This document shows positions 18,901-26,725 of a stretch of DNA of 39,872 nucleotides, in pieces. The DNA is from Luminiphilus sp. (GTDB lineage Bacteria > Pseudomonadota > Gammaproteobacteria > Pseudomonadales > Halieaceae). Position 1 is the stretch's first letter. Each line of letters begins with the position of its first letter. Both the position numbers and the translations under genes were made by a program. The notes beneath the pieces were generated by a model. It did not search any database and was not told where the DNA came from. It was given only the letters and a program-made list of their open reading frames with translations. The stretch spans positions 1 to 39,872 of the forward strand of contig JAAXJC010000220.1 of the NCBI GenBank assembly GCA_012270045.1. The letters run 5' to 3'.

Positions 18901-19408
18901 CGCCTTCTTAGACGAGTTGCTGGATTTGGTTAACCCCCTGCGCCAGGAGGAGGAGTACACCGAAGTTCGATGTTTGACCCTGCTCGCGGAGGTAAAGGAC
19001 GGCAAGCTTAAGGGCGATCCTCTCGCCACCCTGGTCACCAACAAGTTTGCTGTCGTCAGCAAGGCCCAGGTTGACCTGACCAAGGAGAAACTATTCCTGA
19101 CCTTTAACACCATCCCCCAACGCGGGCTGGGGATAAGCGCCAGTACAGCCTTCAAACCCTTTGTCGGGGTCGCCGGCACGCTGGCCCGACCCCAATTGAC
19201 CCTGGACCCCGAGGGCACCATCATCCAGGGCAGTCTCGCCGTTATGACCGGCGGTATTTCCCTGATCGGGAAAAGCGTCCTCGACCGTTTCACCGTATCC
19301 AAAAAATCCTGCCGCAAGGCAGAAGACAGCTTTATTGATGAGCAGGAAGTGGCCGAGGCAGCGTACTTAAAATTCCGGGAACAGGTGCTGGCAGGCGTCG
19401 TAAATTAG
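15914..19408 (+). CDS. AsmA-family protein (large envelope protein)
   Basis: A 1164-residue protein with one N-terminal membrane anchor (about residues 5-24) and a long periplasmic body of repeating amphipathic strands, as in AsmA/TamB/YdbH-type bridge-like lipid transport proteins. The AsmA N-terminal domain (LLQRSVQIGDLDIGLGPEL) and a C-terminal AsmA-like domain (ELAAGLNGALQVTAGEGRVYA, later IPQRGLGISAS) are visible. A Pro/Glu/Lys-rich linker lies near residues 820-850 (18370-18460). Members help maintain outer membrane lipid balance; the role here is inferred. The start is GTG at 15914 with only a weak ribosome site. It follows modF by 103 bp. Long antisense frames over this gene are shadows. 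Confidence 0.87.
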   Translation: MGWIAKAFLTLALIALATVTAVWVGKDSELFRDFVAHEVGRLLQRSVQIGDLDIGLGPELNVTVRGLVIEQPPGLSGPPFVRVASARVQASLKDLLAQPPRIRQLSLSNPEIVLRQSTDGQTSWQFGEKKVEDGRPEPPREPRIPVLLDLATVQNLQLDWIDADARSRTLAADWTLASESDGFKLSLDGSVNGNPLTTDIRIFPTDAVMAFKKVNIAAELTLDEVSLVGKAFIGDLLAPQRPNIDLTLRGPSIEYFTDRLNMTPISSGPLDVNVSTAPTQDNMIVSVNGLVGDFSVVVSGEVNNLRTLSKSDLAVAINGPDIGRIAELAGMERVPHVPFSLSGKVRRRDSQLEISESRFNIGRLQVIGSMDIPDLAQPTRANLAAEASTPAIEVFSDLTGLPDSIKGAVATEIQLDASSAETTVSGSVTSDYGQLAVDGQLGSQSDFSGTTINLRAQGKDLRQLLEVAAVELPTTGEWSVATALSVTADQLQLSSGTARFEDVTGGFSGTLPREAPLANLSGNLSLSAADPRRSAQPWLGADHELLALIPDKPTDARFSGAWTGDRLELKQLNVSLPDASIEGKLTFNPEGTSLAGSVLVVGSQLSEYLPPIEGLDWLPPGQLDLNLRAAGDFQLQSGALAVENLDFKWGDLTATGRFTTREDLTDLDIDLSAANAYDWFVIDARLGETGTLPLSASIILSLADETLDINELNLETGLGGIFRSSGELHFGESFAGTGLKVKVDLPDIQRFGLLAGVPLPHIPLQVDAAFSGTRTRLTAEQLQVTSLESEFSGTMEIKNPEHPEIKLSLTSPLLDMRPFLPPPPETPADGEEPETTAPAKAGKRDKNARLIPSTPIDLSPFAAFDADVSVEADRIVGHTRRLKDLQVLARVTQGSLIVDEASGTDESRGKITFSGFAVPGENGHRVGLDVDGFDINIGVPARNPEEVELLPRFNLMGEMYSTGSNLRELAAGLNGALQVTAGEGRVYAQASGLLTNAFLDELLDLVNPLRQEEEYTEVRCLTLLAEVKDGKLKGDPLATLVTNKFAVVSKAQVDLTKEKLFLTFNTIPQRGLGISASTAFKPFVGVAGTLARPQLTLDPEGTIIQGSLAVMTGGISLIGKSVLDRFTVSKKSCRKAEDSFIDEQEVAEAAYLKFREQVLAGVVN

Positions 19409-19583
19409 GATGATGACTGGCGCAACGGAGTCCCCTGCGCTCCACGCGGGCTACCAGAGCGAGATGCAACGAAAAAGTTAAAACAAAAGTATCCAGTTCG
19501 CGGGCGACGCCAAGCACAGGCTTTCAACGGTATAGCGGCAGCAGTCAACGCCGCGGTAGCGCTGGCCGGCACAGGCTGTATCG
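19409..19583. other. Convergent intergenic region, no recognised feature
   Basis: This 175-bp gap between the AsmA gene and the kinase gene holds no convincing gene and no clear hairpin-plus-T-run terminator for either strand. Short frames cross it on the minus strand but have no ribosome site and the composition of a shadow. An AT-richer stretch (about 19466-19492) interrupts the GC-rich sequence and could be an old junction. Confidence 0.4.
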
Positions 19584-20534
19584 TCACTGGGGATCCCAGG
19601 CCATGGGACCCGAGACGCCCTCGATATCCCGTGAAGCCTGCAGGTGAAAACACAGATCAGCCCTGTCCGGCAGTGACTCCAGCCCCCACTCGGTCAGGCG
19701 CTGGTAGAAGTGCAGGAACCGTTCCAGCGCCGGGCGGTCCATTAATCCCGCCTGACCTGCTGCGCCCTCTCCCAGCCGGGCCCTGAGCTTCTGCTCCTGC
19801 TCCCAGCGCCAGGCGAGCACATGGTCAAAGCTGGGCGCCTTGAGCACAACAAGGGTTTCAATAAGACCAAAGACCTCACGATAGGGACCGGCCAAGGCCT
19901 CGTTGACAGCCGTTCGCCAAACACCATCAGGGTCCTCTTCCCGTTCCAACCGATTAACGGGATGCCCGAGCTCATCTGTGGGCTGGGGCAGCAGGCCAAC
20001 GCACCAACCTTCCAGCAACACAAGGTCAATACTGTCCGCCCTGATATTCAGGCCAGAGGGCGCTCGGTCATCGGCGGCTTTGTCAAAGCTGGGCAGGCTG
20101 ATGGCCCGATCCTCACGGGACTGCAGCGCCCGAATAACCTGTCCAAGAGCGCTGATGTCGTGGGTGCACGGCACACCCCGGGTGGCAAACAACGGATGAC
20201 GGGTTTGGGCCAGGTCAAGCCGCTGGGCGCGGGGCAAATAGAAGTCATCGAGTGACAGGACCAACACCCGTAAACCGGCGACAGCTTCCAACCAAGCCGC
20301 CAACAGCGTCGCCAGGGTGCTCTTGCCAGACCCCTGGCAACCGCATAGGCCGACCACGCCAACCGGCGGCCGTTCAATCCCCGCCGAGCGAGCCCGGTGA
20401 CCCTCTATCAGCCCCGCGGCCAGGGGGCCAAACCAGGTTTCTGCCAGTTCACGATAGGCGCCGGGCAGACGCTCCCGGGCCAGGAACACCCGCCAAAAAT
20501 CATCATCGAGCTGGAGCTCAGGCTGTGCAGGCAT
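19584..20534 (-). CDS. D-glycerate 3-kinase-like P-loop kinase
   Basis: A 316-residue P-loop kinase related to plant glycerate kinase GLYK and bacterial YggC/uridine-kinase-like proteins. Walker A is GCQGSGKST at residues 65-73; the LSLDDFYLPRAQRLDLA segment, the HPLFATRGVPCTHD segment and the acidic LLEGWCVG strand are in the order of that family. The likely reaction is ATP-dependent phosphorylation of D-glycerate to 3-phosphoglycerate, which would feed C2 or sugar-acid carbon into glycolysis. The specificity is inferred from family only. It lies 36 bp downstream of the NhaC-type gene on the same strand and may be co-transcribed with it. Confidence 0.8.
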   Translation of the reverse strand: MPAQPELQLDDDFWRVFLARERLPGAYRELAETWFGPLAAGLIEGHRARSAGIERPPVGVVGLCGCQGSGKSTLATLLAAWLEAVAGLRVLVLSLDDFYLPRAQRLDLAQTRHPLFATRGVPCTHDISALGQVIRALQSREDRAISLPSFDKAADDRAPSGLNIRADSIDLVLLEGWCVGLLPQPTDELGHPVNRLEREEDPDGVWRTAVNEALAGPYREVFGLIETLVVLKAPSFDHVLAWRWEQEQKLRARLGEGAAGQAGLMDRPALERFLHFYQRLTEWGLESLPDRADLCFHLQASRDIEGVSGPMAWDPQ

Positions 20535-20570
20535 GGCAGTAACGCCTGTAAAACAAGGGACAGCAGCGCA

Positions 20571-21911
20571 TCAGAGCACCGCGAGGGCGAGGTAGGAAAA
20601 CGCCGCCAGTGACGCACCCAGTAAGGCATAGGGCAACTGGGTCAGGGCGTGGTCGTAGGTGCGACAACCCGCACCCTGGGCACTCAACACAGTGGAGTCC
20701 GAATAAAAACAGGCGTGGCTGCCAAAACCGCTGGCGGACAACAGGGCCCCCACGACCAGCAACATGTTGACATCCAGGGCCTCCGCCAGGGGAAAGGCCA
20801 CGGGCATGGCAATGGCAATAACCCCCCAGTTCGACCCCGTTGCGTAAGACACCGCTGACATGGTGATGAAGATCAGCACCGGCAACAGCGCCGGGGTCAT
20901 ATAGGGTTCGACCCGGGCGATGACGTAATCCGTCAGGCCGAGGGCGTTGTTGGCCTCAACAAACACGAATAACGCCAACAACATGGACAACACGGGCACC
21001 ATGGATTTGAGCCCGTCCACGCAGGTATCAAACAATTGCCCGGCGGGCATGATGCCAAGCAACAGGTACTGGGCCAGGGTGACGGCAATGCCCAGCATCA
21101 CACCGCGCAGCAGGTCGACCTCTGGAAAAATGGTGAAGCCCAGCAGGGCAATCATGGGAATAAAGAAGACACTGGTTCTGCTGTGGGAAGCCGATTCGAC
21201 CGTCAGTGTCGGGTCCTCGAAGACGCCCAGATCCCCTGTTTCCTCGGCACGCTGCTCCGCCCGTCTCATTGGGCCGACCAGGGGTATCACCCGGAAAATA
21301 ACTAGGGGCACGATCACCAGGGCCAACAGCGGGTAGAACATGTAGGGCACCGATGCCAGGATCATGGCGATGCCCTCACCCCGCTCGGCGACGGCATTTT
21401 TTTCCAGCAGTCCGCCGAAAAACACGCCCCAGCTGGATATCGGTATCAACAGGCACATGGGGGCCGCGGTGGAGTCCACCACATAGGCCAGCATTTCACG
21501 GGAGACCCTGAACCGGTCGGTGACCGCCTTCATGGTGGCGCCCACGGTCAGGGAATTGAGGTAATCGTCCAGAAAAATAAACAACCCCAAAATCCAGGTC
21601 GCGGTCAGACTGCCCCGCTTGCTGCCCAGCCTGCGGGTCAGGGCCTCGCCGAAAGCATAGGAGCCACCGCCCTTGACCAGCAGGGCGATAAAACTGCCGT
21701 ACAGACCACAGACCAGGATGACCCAGGCGGTGGATTCATCCATCAACACCTGGGTTGTTACCTGGGCGAGGCGATCGGCAAAGGACCAGCCGTCCATGAT
21801 GATGAAGGCCAGGATAGCGCCGGCGATCACCGACTCCAGGGTCCGGTGACTCCATATGGCGAGCAATAAAACCAGCCCAGTGGGCAGCAAGCTGATGGCA
21901 CCGTAGTCCAT
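20571..21911 (-). CDS. NhaC-family Na+/H+ antiporter-like membrane protein
   Basis: A 446-residue protein with about 11-12 hydrophobic helices and the NhaC family pattern: WVILVCGLYGSFIALLVKGGG, then FIFLDDYLNSLTVGATMKAVTDR with the buried acidic pair, then DSTAAPMCLLIPISSWGVFF, and near the end ATGSNWGVIAIAMPVAFPLA followed by SGFGSHACFYSDSTVLS, split here for clarity. Related proteins exchange sodium for protons or carry organic anions (malate-lactate type antiporters). The real substrate is not clear. A cytoplasmic loop rich in charged residues (RRAEQRAEETGDLG) occupies the middle. The gene is divergent from the phospholipid operon. Confidence 0.83.
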   Translation of the reverse strand: MDYGAISLLPTGLVLLLAIWSHRTLESVIAGAILAFIIMDGWSFADRLAQVTTQVLMDESTAWVILVCGLYGSFIALLVKGGGSYAFGEALTRRLGSKRGSLTATWILGLFIFLDDYLNSLTVGATMKAVTDRFRVSREMLAYVVDSTAAPMCLLIPISSWGVFFGGLLEKNAVAERGEGIAMILASVPYMFYPLLALVIVPLVIFRVIPLVGPMRRAEQRAEETGDLGVFEDPTLTVESASHSRTSVFFIPMIALLGFTIFPEVDLLRGVMLGIAVTLAQYLLLGIMPAGQLFDTCVDGLKSMVPVLSMLLALFVFVEANNALGLTDYVIARVEPYMTPALLPVLIFITMSAVSYATGSNWGVIAIAMPVAFPLAEALDVNMLLVVGALLSASGFGSHACFYSDSTVLSAQGAGCRTYDHALTQLPYALLGASLAAFSYLALAVL

Positions 21912-22087
21912 GAAACGGGGTCCCGTAGTCCTGTGATTGCGTGTGGCGGATTTCCCACTGTAACCCAGCTGTGATAAATCACCGAAGCCTTCGCGCTACT
22001 ATGTACTTTGCCCACCGTGACCAGCCGTGTATGTTGAACTGGCCAGTGGCGTTATTGCCGCCCCCAACGTCACCAGAGGATTGTTTG

Positions 22088-24346
22088 TTGACTCTTTCAG
22101 AATTGCTTGCCGACATCGAAGCATCGGAGCCCGGGCCGGGCACCGCCGCCATTTTTGATTTCGACGGCACCATTATTGCGGGCTACTCAGCGACGGTATT
22201 TCTCCAGGATGCCCTGACCCGGGGCGAGCTGAAGCCCAATGAACTGTACGAACTGACCCGGGCAATGACCGGGTTTGGATTGGGCAACATGGGCTTCTCC
22301 GCCCTGATGGCCGTTCATGCCCAATACCTTGAGGGGCGCAGTGAGGCGGAATACAGCCGCAACAGCGAACGCTTGTTCCGGAAGAAAATTGCCCGGCTGA
22401 TCTACCCCGAAACCCGGGAGCTGATTGCTGCCCACAAGGCCATGGGGCACACAGTGGCCATTGTCAGCTCCGCGACCCCCTACCAGGTGGAGCCTGCGGC
22501 CAGGGACCTGGATATAGACCATGTGTTCAGTACCCGCCTGGAGGTAAAGGATGGCGCTTTCACGGGCGCCGTGATCAAACCCACCTGCTTCGGCGAGGGC
22601 AAGGTTCAGGCGGCCATGGCCCTTGCAGAAACCACCGGTGCAGACCTGGAGCAAAGCTTTTTTTACTCGGACAGCAGCGACGACATACAGTTGCTGGAGT
22701 ACATCGGGCGCCCGGTGACCCTGAATCCCCGCAACCGCCTCAAGCAAATCACCCGGGAACGACACTGGCCAACCGCCACCTTTGACAGCCGGGGGCGGAT
22801 TTCAGTCAATCGTTTCCTGCGCTCGGTTGCTGCCACGGGCTCCGTGGTCAGCAGTGTTGCCGCTGCGCTGCCCATCTATGCCCTAACCGGCAGCAAACGG
22901 GATTCCCTGAACTTTTCGATATCCCTGTTCGCCGATACCACCAGCGCCCTGATCGGGCTGGACCTTGATGTCAGCGGCGAGGAAAATCTCTGGCGCCAGC
23001 GGCCGGCGGTGTTCATGTTCAACCACCAGAGCAAGGCCGATGTCGCCATCATGGCGCGCCTGGTGCGCCGGGACGTGGTCGGCGTGGGGAAAAAGGAAAT
23101 CCAGCGGATGCCCCTGATTGGACAGGCCATGGGTGCCGCCGGCGTGGTGTTTATTGACCGCTCCGATCGGAGCAAGGCCATCGAATCCATGGCACCGCTG
23201 GTGGCGGCCATGAAAGACGAGGGGAAATCCCTCGTGATTGCACCTGAGGGTACCCGGGCACCGACGCGCAAACTGGCACCGTTCAAAAAGGGCGGCTTCC
23301 ACATGGCCATGCAGGTGGGGGTTCCCATTGTGCCGGTGGTTATCCACAACGCCGGTGATATTGCACCCAAGGGCGATTTTGTCTTTCAGCCAGGCACCGT
23401 GCGGGTGGAGGTGCTGCCCCCCGTGGATACCTCTGGCTGGTCGACGGAACGCATGAACGAACAGGTGACAGAGGTCCGCAACCTGTTTCTCAGGGCGCTG
23501 GGGCAACCGGAGCAAACGGTCGCTGAAGCGCTGCGGGAAAGCAGTGAGCTACCCGAGGACATGCGGCCCGAAAAGGCCGGCAGCACGCGCAAAAAGACAC
23601 CCGCCAAAAAGAAAGCGGGGGTACGGGGCCGACTGGTGAGTGCCGCAAACCGGGTCAGGGGCAAGAGAGCACCGGCGGGTGTGACCATGGACACTGCTCC
23701 GGCAACGACCACCGGCAGCAAGACAGGCGCCAGAGGCACAACAAAACGCAAAACCCAGGCCAAGGCGGCGGGGTCCTCGGGCACAGTAAAGACAAAGGCG
23801 AAGGCAAAGGCAAAGGCAAAGGCAAAATCCAAAACCACCGTGAAGGCCAAAGCTACGGCCGCTAAAGTAGGCGGAAGCCGCGCGACCAAACAGGGGGTCA
23901 GCGCTGTCAAATCCAAGGCGGCAGCTAAGGCAAAGGCGAAAGCAAAGACAAAATCCAAAACCACCTTGAAGGCCAAAGCTACGACCACTAAAGGAAGCGG
24001 CGGGCCAGCGGCCAAGGGGGTGGGCGCTGCCAAATCCAGGGCGACAGCCAAAACGAAGACAAAGGCAAAATCCACAGAGACAGCCAAGGCAGCGGCGAAA
24101 ACAAAGTCAACAACAAGGACCAATGGCAGCAAGACCAGGGCAGCAGCCAATAGCGCGGGCAGCAGAACTACAACCAAGGCCAAAACCAAGGCCAAAGCGC
24201 GGGCAGCCTCCGGCAGCAGCACCGGGAAGTCGTCAACGCAAACTGGCAGCAGGGCGGGCAAGCCCGCAACCACAGCGTCAGCCCGGTCCCGGACAAGGCC
24301 GCCCCGGCGGGCTGCCGTTAAGCCAAAACTGGCAGGTTCTTCCTAA
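22088..24346 (+). CDS. HAD-IB phosphatase / PlsC acyltransferase fusion with a histone-H1-like Lys/Ala-rich tail
   Basis: A 752-residue protein in three parts. Residues about 20-230 are a HAD-IB phosphatase: nucleophile motif DFDGT (24-28), VSSATP as motif II, and YSDSSDD as the metal-binding motif. Residues about 290-480 are a PlsC-type 1-acylglycerol-3-phosphate acyltransferase with HQSKAD (313-318, the HX4D catalytic pair), FIDR and EGTR (387-390). Residues about 496-752 form a low-complexity tail of Lys, Ala, Thr, Ser, Gly and Arg with no aromatic and almost no acidic residue. The frame is open from 21941, but the TTG at 22088 has AGAGGA 7 bases upstream and gives a normal HAD start. It is the first gene of a lipid operon. 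The phosphatase/acyltransferase fusion is known (mycobacterial PlsC); the tail is unusual. Confidence 0.85.
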   Translation: MTLSELLADIEASEPGPGTAAIFDFDGTIIAGYSATVFLQDALTRGELKPNELYELTRAMTGFGLGNMGFSALMAVHAQYLEGRSEAEYSRNSERLFRKKIARLIYPETRELIAAHKAMGHTVAIVSSATPYQVEPAARDLDIDHVFSTRLEVKDGAFTGAVIKPTCFGEGKVQAAMALAETTGADLEQSFFYSDSSDDIQLLEYIGRPVTLNPRNRLKQITRERHWPTATFDSRGRISVNRFLRSVAATGSVVSSVAAALPIYALTGSKRDSLNFSISLFADTTSALIGLDLDVSGEENLWRQRPAVFMFNHQSKADVAIMARLVRRDVVGVGKKEIQRMPLIGQAMGAAGVVFIDRSDRSKAIESMAPLVAAMKDEGKSLVIAPEGTRAPTRKLAPFKKGGFHMAMQVGVPIVPVVIHNAGDIAPKGDFVFQPGTVRVEVLPPVDTSGWSTERMNEQVTEVRNLFLRALGQPEQTVAEALRESSELPEDMRPEKAGSTRKKTPAKKKAGVRGRLVSAANRVRGKRAPAGVTMDTAPATTTGSKTGARGTTKRKTQAKAAGSSGTVKTKAKAKAKAKAKSKTTVKAKATAAKVGGSRATKQGVSAVKSKAAAKAKAKAKTKSKTTLKAKATTTKGSGGPAAKGVGAAKSRATAKTKTKAKSTETAKAAAKTKSTTRTNGSKTRAAANSAGSRTTTKAKTKAKARAASGSSTGKSSTQTGSRAGKPATTASARSRTRPPRRAAVKPKLAGSS
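23795..23824 (+). repeat. Hexanucleotide repeat, five tandem copies encoding (Lys-Ala)5
   Basis: Five in-frame copies of AAGGCA (the first ending in G) encode alternating Lys-Ala in the tail of the HAD/PlsC protein. Copy-number change here would alter tail length by two residues without a frameshift. Confidence 0.8.
23823..24076 (+). repeat. Diverged 39-42-codon repeats in the Lys-rich tail
   Basis: A block beginning CAAAATCCAAAACCACC at 23823 recurs at 23949, 126 bp (42 codons) later, with near identity over about 50 bp (KSKTT-KAKAT in both). A shorter related start, CAAAATCCAC, lies at 24066, 117 bp further on. The spacing keeps frame, so the tail seems to have grown by internal duplication. 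Confidence 0.65.
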
Positions 24347-24355
24347 GCCCGGGGT

Positions 24356-26725
24356 ATGGCCAATCACGCGCCAGACATTGTCCAGAGGGATTCACCCTGG
24401 CCCGACGATGATCGCCCCATCACCTTCCTGTTGGACGCGAACAGTAGTCTGGAGCGGCAACTGCTGGTCGACTGGATAGAAGCCCATCGTCCCCCGGGGG
24501 CGGAAGCTAAGGTTGTCCACCTGTCACTGGGTGACGACCGCAAGCCCCTGGAGGTGACGCCTCTCCTGAATGCCATCGCAAGCGGCTCCAACACCCTCGT
24601 TGCACCGCTGAGGGTGGCCTGGACGCCCAGCGACCGGGCCTATGCGGCGGGGCCGCGGCTGATCGACCTGCTACAGGGCCCGGAACGTCGACCCGGCCCC
24701 CTGCGGGCGCGCTATATCCTCAGACGGCATCCCGAGCGGGTCCACCTGGTAAGGGGATCTCCGGATGGCACGGGCACCATGGCACAGCGGTTCAGCGGCA
24801 AGTACAACCTGGACGCCGAGGGGCACGGGGAAGCCTTCGCCATCTTCGTCGCCCGGCAGGCTGCCATCGTGCTGGATGCTACCGAACGCAAACTACAGGG
24901 CGGTCGGTATAAGGTGCCGCGCTACATTGCCCAGTCATTGCGCAGCAACCAGACCCTCAAGGACCAGTTGTTCGCCATTGCCTCGGAGCGCGGCGAACCG
25001 AGAACCGAGGTCATCGAAGAGGCCAATGAATACTTCAATGAGATGATCTCCATACCCACCAGTTTCTGGCTGGATGTCTGGATCAAGTTCTCCAACTTCT
25101 GCCTGGGTCTGGGCTATGAGAGGCAGCTCAACTACGACCCGGAGGACCTTGAGCGGGTGAGAACCATTGTCCGCAATCATCCCTCGGCGCTGTTGTGGAC
25201 CCACAAAACCTATATCGACGGCTTCGTGGTCCCAAAACTGCTGTTCGACAACAATTTTCCGGTGCCCCATTTTTTCGCCGGGGCCAACCTCAACATTCCC
25301 GTGATGGGGCGCCTGGTCAAACGCGCCGGGGGCGTCTTTATCAAGCGCACCTTTGCCGACAACCCGGTCTATAAAGCCGCCCTGCGCCACTATATCGGTT
25401 ACCTGATGGAGAAACGGTTTCCCCTGACCTGGTCCTTTGAAGGTACGCGCTCGCGCCTGGGTAAATTGATGCCGCCGAAATACGGGGTTCTGAAATATGT
25501 GCTTGAGGGCTGTCACAGCGCAGGCTCCTCCGACATCCATATTATTCCTGTAACGGTGTCCTACGACCTGATCCGCGATGCCGAAGAATACGCCCGGGAA
25601 CAGTCGGGGGTACCCAAGGCCCCCGAATCCCTGAGCTGGCTGGTAGGCTACATCCGCAGCCTGGCCCGACCCATGGGCAAGATCTATGTCGACTTTGGCG
25701 AACCGGTTGTGCTGCCGGAGGCACCCAGCCCCGACGACCGTATGGCCGTAGCAAAGATAGCGTTCCAGGTCGCGGTGGAAGCCAACAGGGTGACGCCCAT
25801 CACCTATCCTGCGGTCATCTGCATGGCATTGCTGGGCGTGTACCCGCGAGCACAAACCGAATCCGAGGTCGCCGCGACCGTGGATGACATCATCACCTGG
25901 GCCAAAGGGCGCAACCTCAGGATGTCATCGGACCTGGACCAGCAGCAACTGCAGGATACGGGACAACTGCTGGACCTGATGATGGGTGAGGGCATCATCA
26001 CCCGCTTCACGGGGGGACCGACCACCGTCTACGGCATTGAAGCGGGCAACGTGGCTGTGGCCAGCTACTACCGCAATACCATCGTGCACTTCTTCGTGAA
26101 CAAAGCCCTCATCGAACTGGCCCTGATTGCAGCAGCGGAAAGCGAAGCACAGGGCAGTGCCTCGGAGCTGTTCTGGCAGGAGGTACTTGAACTTCGGGAC
26201 CTGTTCAAATTCGAGTTTTTCTATCCACCCACCGAAGCCTTCCGGCAGGAGATTGCGGCGGAACTGGAGCTGCTGGACCCGAACTGGGCATCGGAACTTT
26301 CCGAGGGCAGCAAGGGCGCCCGACGCCTGCTGCTGCGGGCCAGCCCCCATGTGGCCCACATGACCCTGCAGATGTATGTGGAGTCCTACAGTATCGCCGC
26401 CGATCTGCTGGCGAACCTGGCGCCCGGGGAAACCATTGGGACAGAGGATTTCATCGATCGCTGCATGAATTATGGTAAACAGGCACTGTTACAGCGGCGA
26501 ATCTCCAGCGAGGCCTCAAACCTGAAACTGTTATTCAAAAATGCCTGGGACATGCTGACGTCCAGAAACCTGACGGACCAGTCGCTGCCGGACTACAGCG
26601 ACGCGCGACTGGCCCAGGCGGCGGCGCTGGATCGACTGATTCACCGGGTAGAAATAAGCCGGGCCTCGGCTATTGCCAGCCGCGGTCGACCCACGATCAG
26701 GGATGGAGCCCGGGGTGGCCTGTAA
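24356..26725 (+). CDS. plsB: Glycerol-3-phosphate 1-O-acyltransferase (PlsB)
   Basis: A 789-residue PlsB-type enzyme, which acylates sn-glycerol-3-phosphate at position 1. The acyltransferase core has HKTYID (residues 283-288, the HX4D catalytic pair), a GVFIKRTF block, FEGTRSRLGKL (starting at 361) and a HIIPVTVSYD block, in the usual order of motifs I-IV. The long N-terminal and C-terminal helical regions are typical of PlsB. The length equals that of mycobacterial PlsB2 as I remember it, and the adjacent HAD-PlsC fusion is also the mycobacterial neighbour. The ATG is 9 bp after the stop of that fusion, and the 3' end overlaps gpsA by 11 bp. The enzyme should act at the cytoplasmic membrane. 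Confidence 0.9.
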   Translation: MANHAPDIVQRDSPWPDDDRPITFLLDANSSLERQLLVDWIEAHRPPGAEAKVVHLSLGDDRKPLEVTPLLNAIASGSNTLVAPLRVAWTPSDRAYAAGPRLIDLLQGPERRPGPLRARYILRRHPERVHLVRGSPDGTGTMAQRFSGKYNLDAEGHGEAFAIFVARQAAIVLDATERKLQGGRYKVPRYIAQSLRSNQTLKDQLFAIASERGEPRTEVIEEANEYFNEMISIPTSFWLDVWIKFSNFCLGLGYERQLNYDPEDLERVRTIVRNHPSALLWTHKTYIDGFVVPKLLFDNNFPVPHFFAGANLNIPVMGRLVKRAGGVFIKRTFADNPVYKAALRHYIGYLMEKRFPLTWSFEGTRSRLGKLMPPKYGVLKYVLEGCHSAGSSDIHIIPVTVSYDLIRDAEEYAREQSGVPKAPESLSWLVGYIRSLARPMGKIYVDFGEPVVLPEAPSPDDRMAVAKIAFQVAVEANRVTPITYPAVICMALLGVYPRAQTESEVAATVDDIITWAKGRNLRMSSDLDQQQLQDTGQLLDLMMGEGIITRFTGGPTTVYGIEAGNVAVASYYRNTIVHFFVNKALIELALIAAAESEAQGSASELFWQEVLELRDLFKFEFFYPPTEAFRQEIAAELELLDPNWASELSEGSKGARRLLLRASPHVAHMTLQMYVESYSIAADLLANLAPGETIGTEDFIDRCMNYGKQALLQRRISSEASNLKLLFKNAWDMLTSRNLTDQSLPDYSDARLAQAAALDRLIHRVEISRASAIASRGRPTIRDGARGGL

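Noticed and set aside
17941-19317. 458-residue minus-strand frame inside the AsmA gene
   Set aside because: Ser/Arg-rich shadow with no domain; the plus-strand AsmA frame is clearly real.
23386-24273. 295-residue minus-strand frame with many Leu/Val/Ala, resembling a membrane protein
   Set aside because: It is antisense to the end of the acyltransferase domain and the Lys/Ala-rich tail; Lys and Ala codons read backwards give Leu, Phe and Ala-type residues. No ribosome site.
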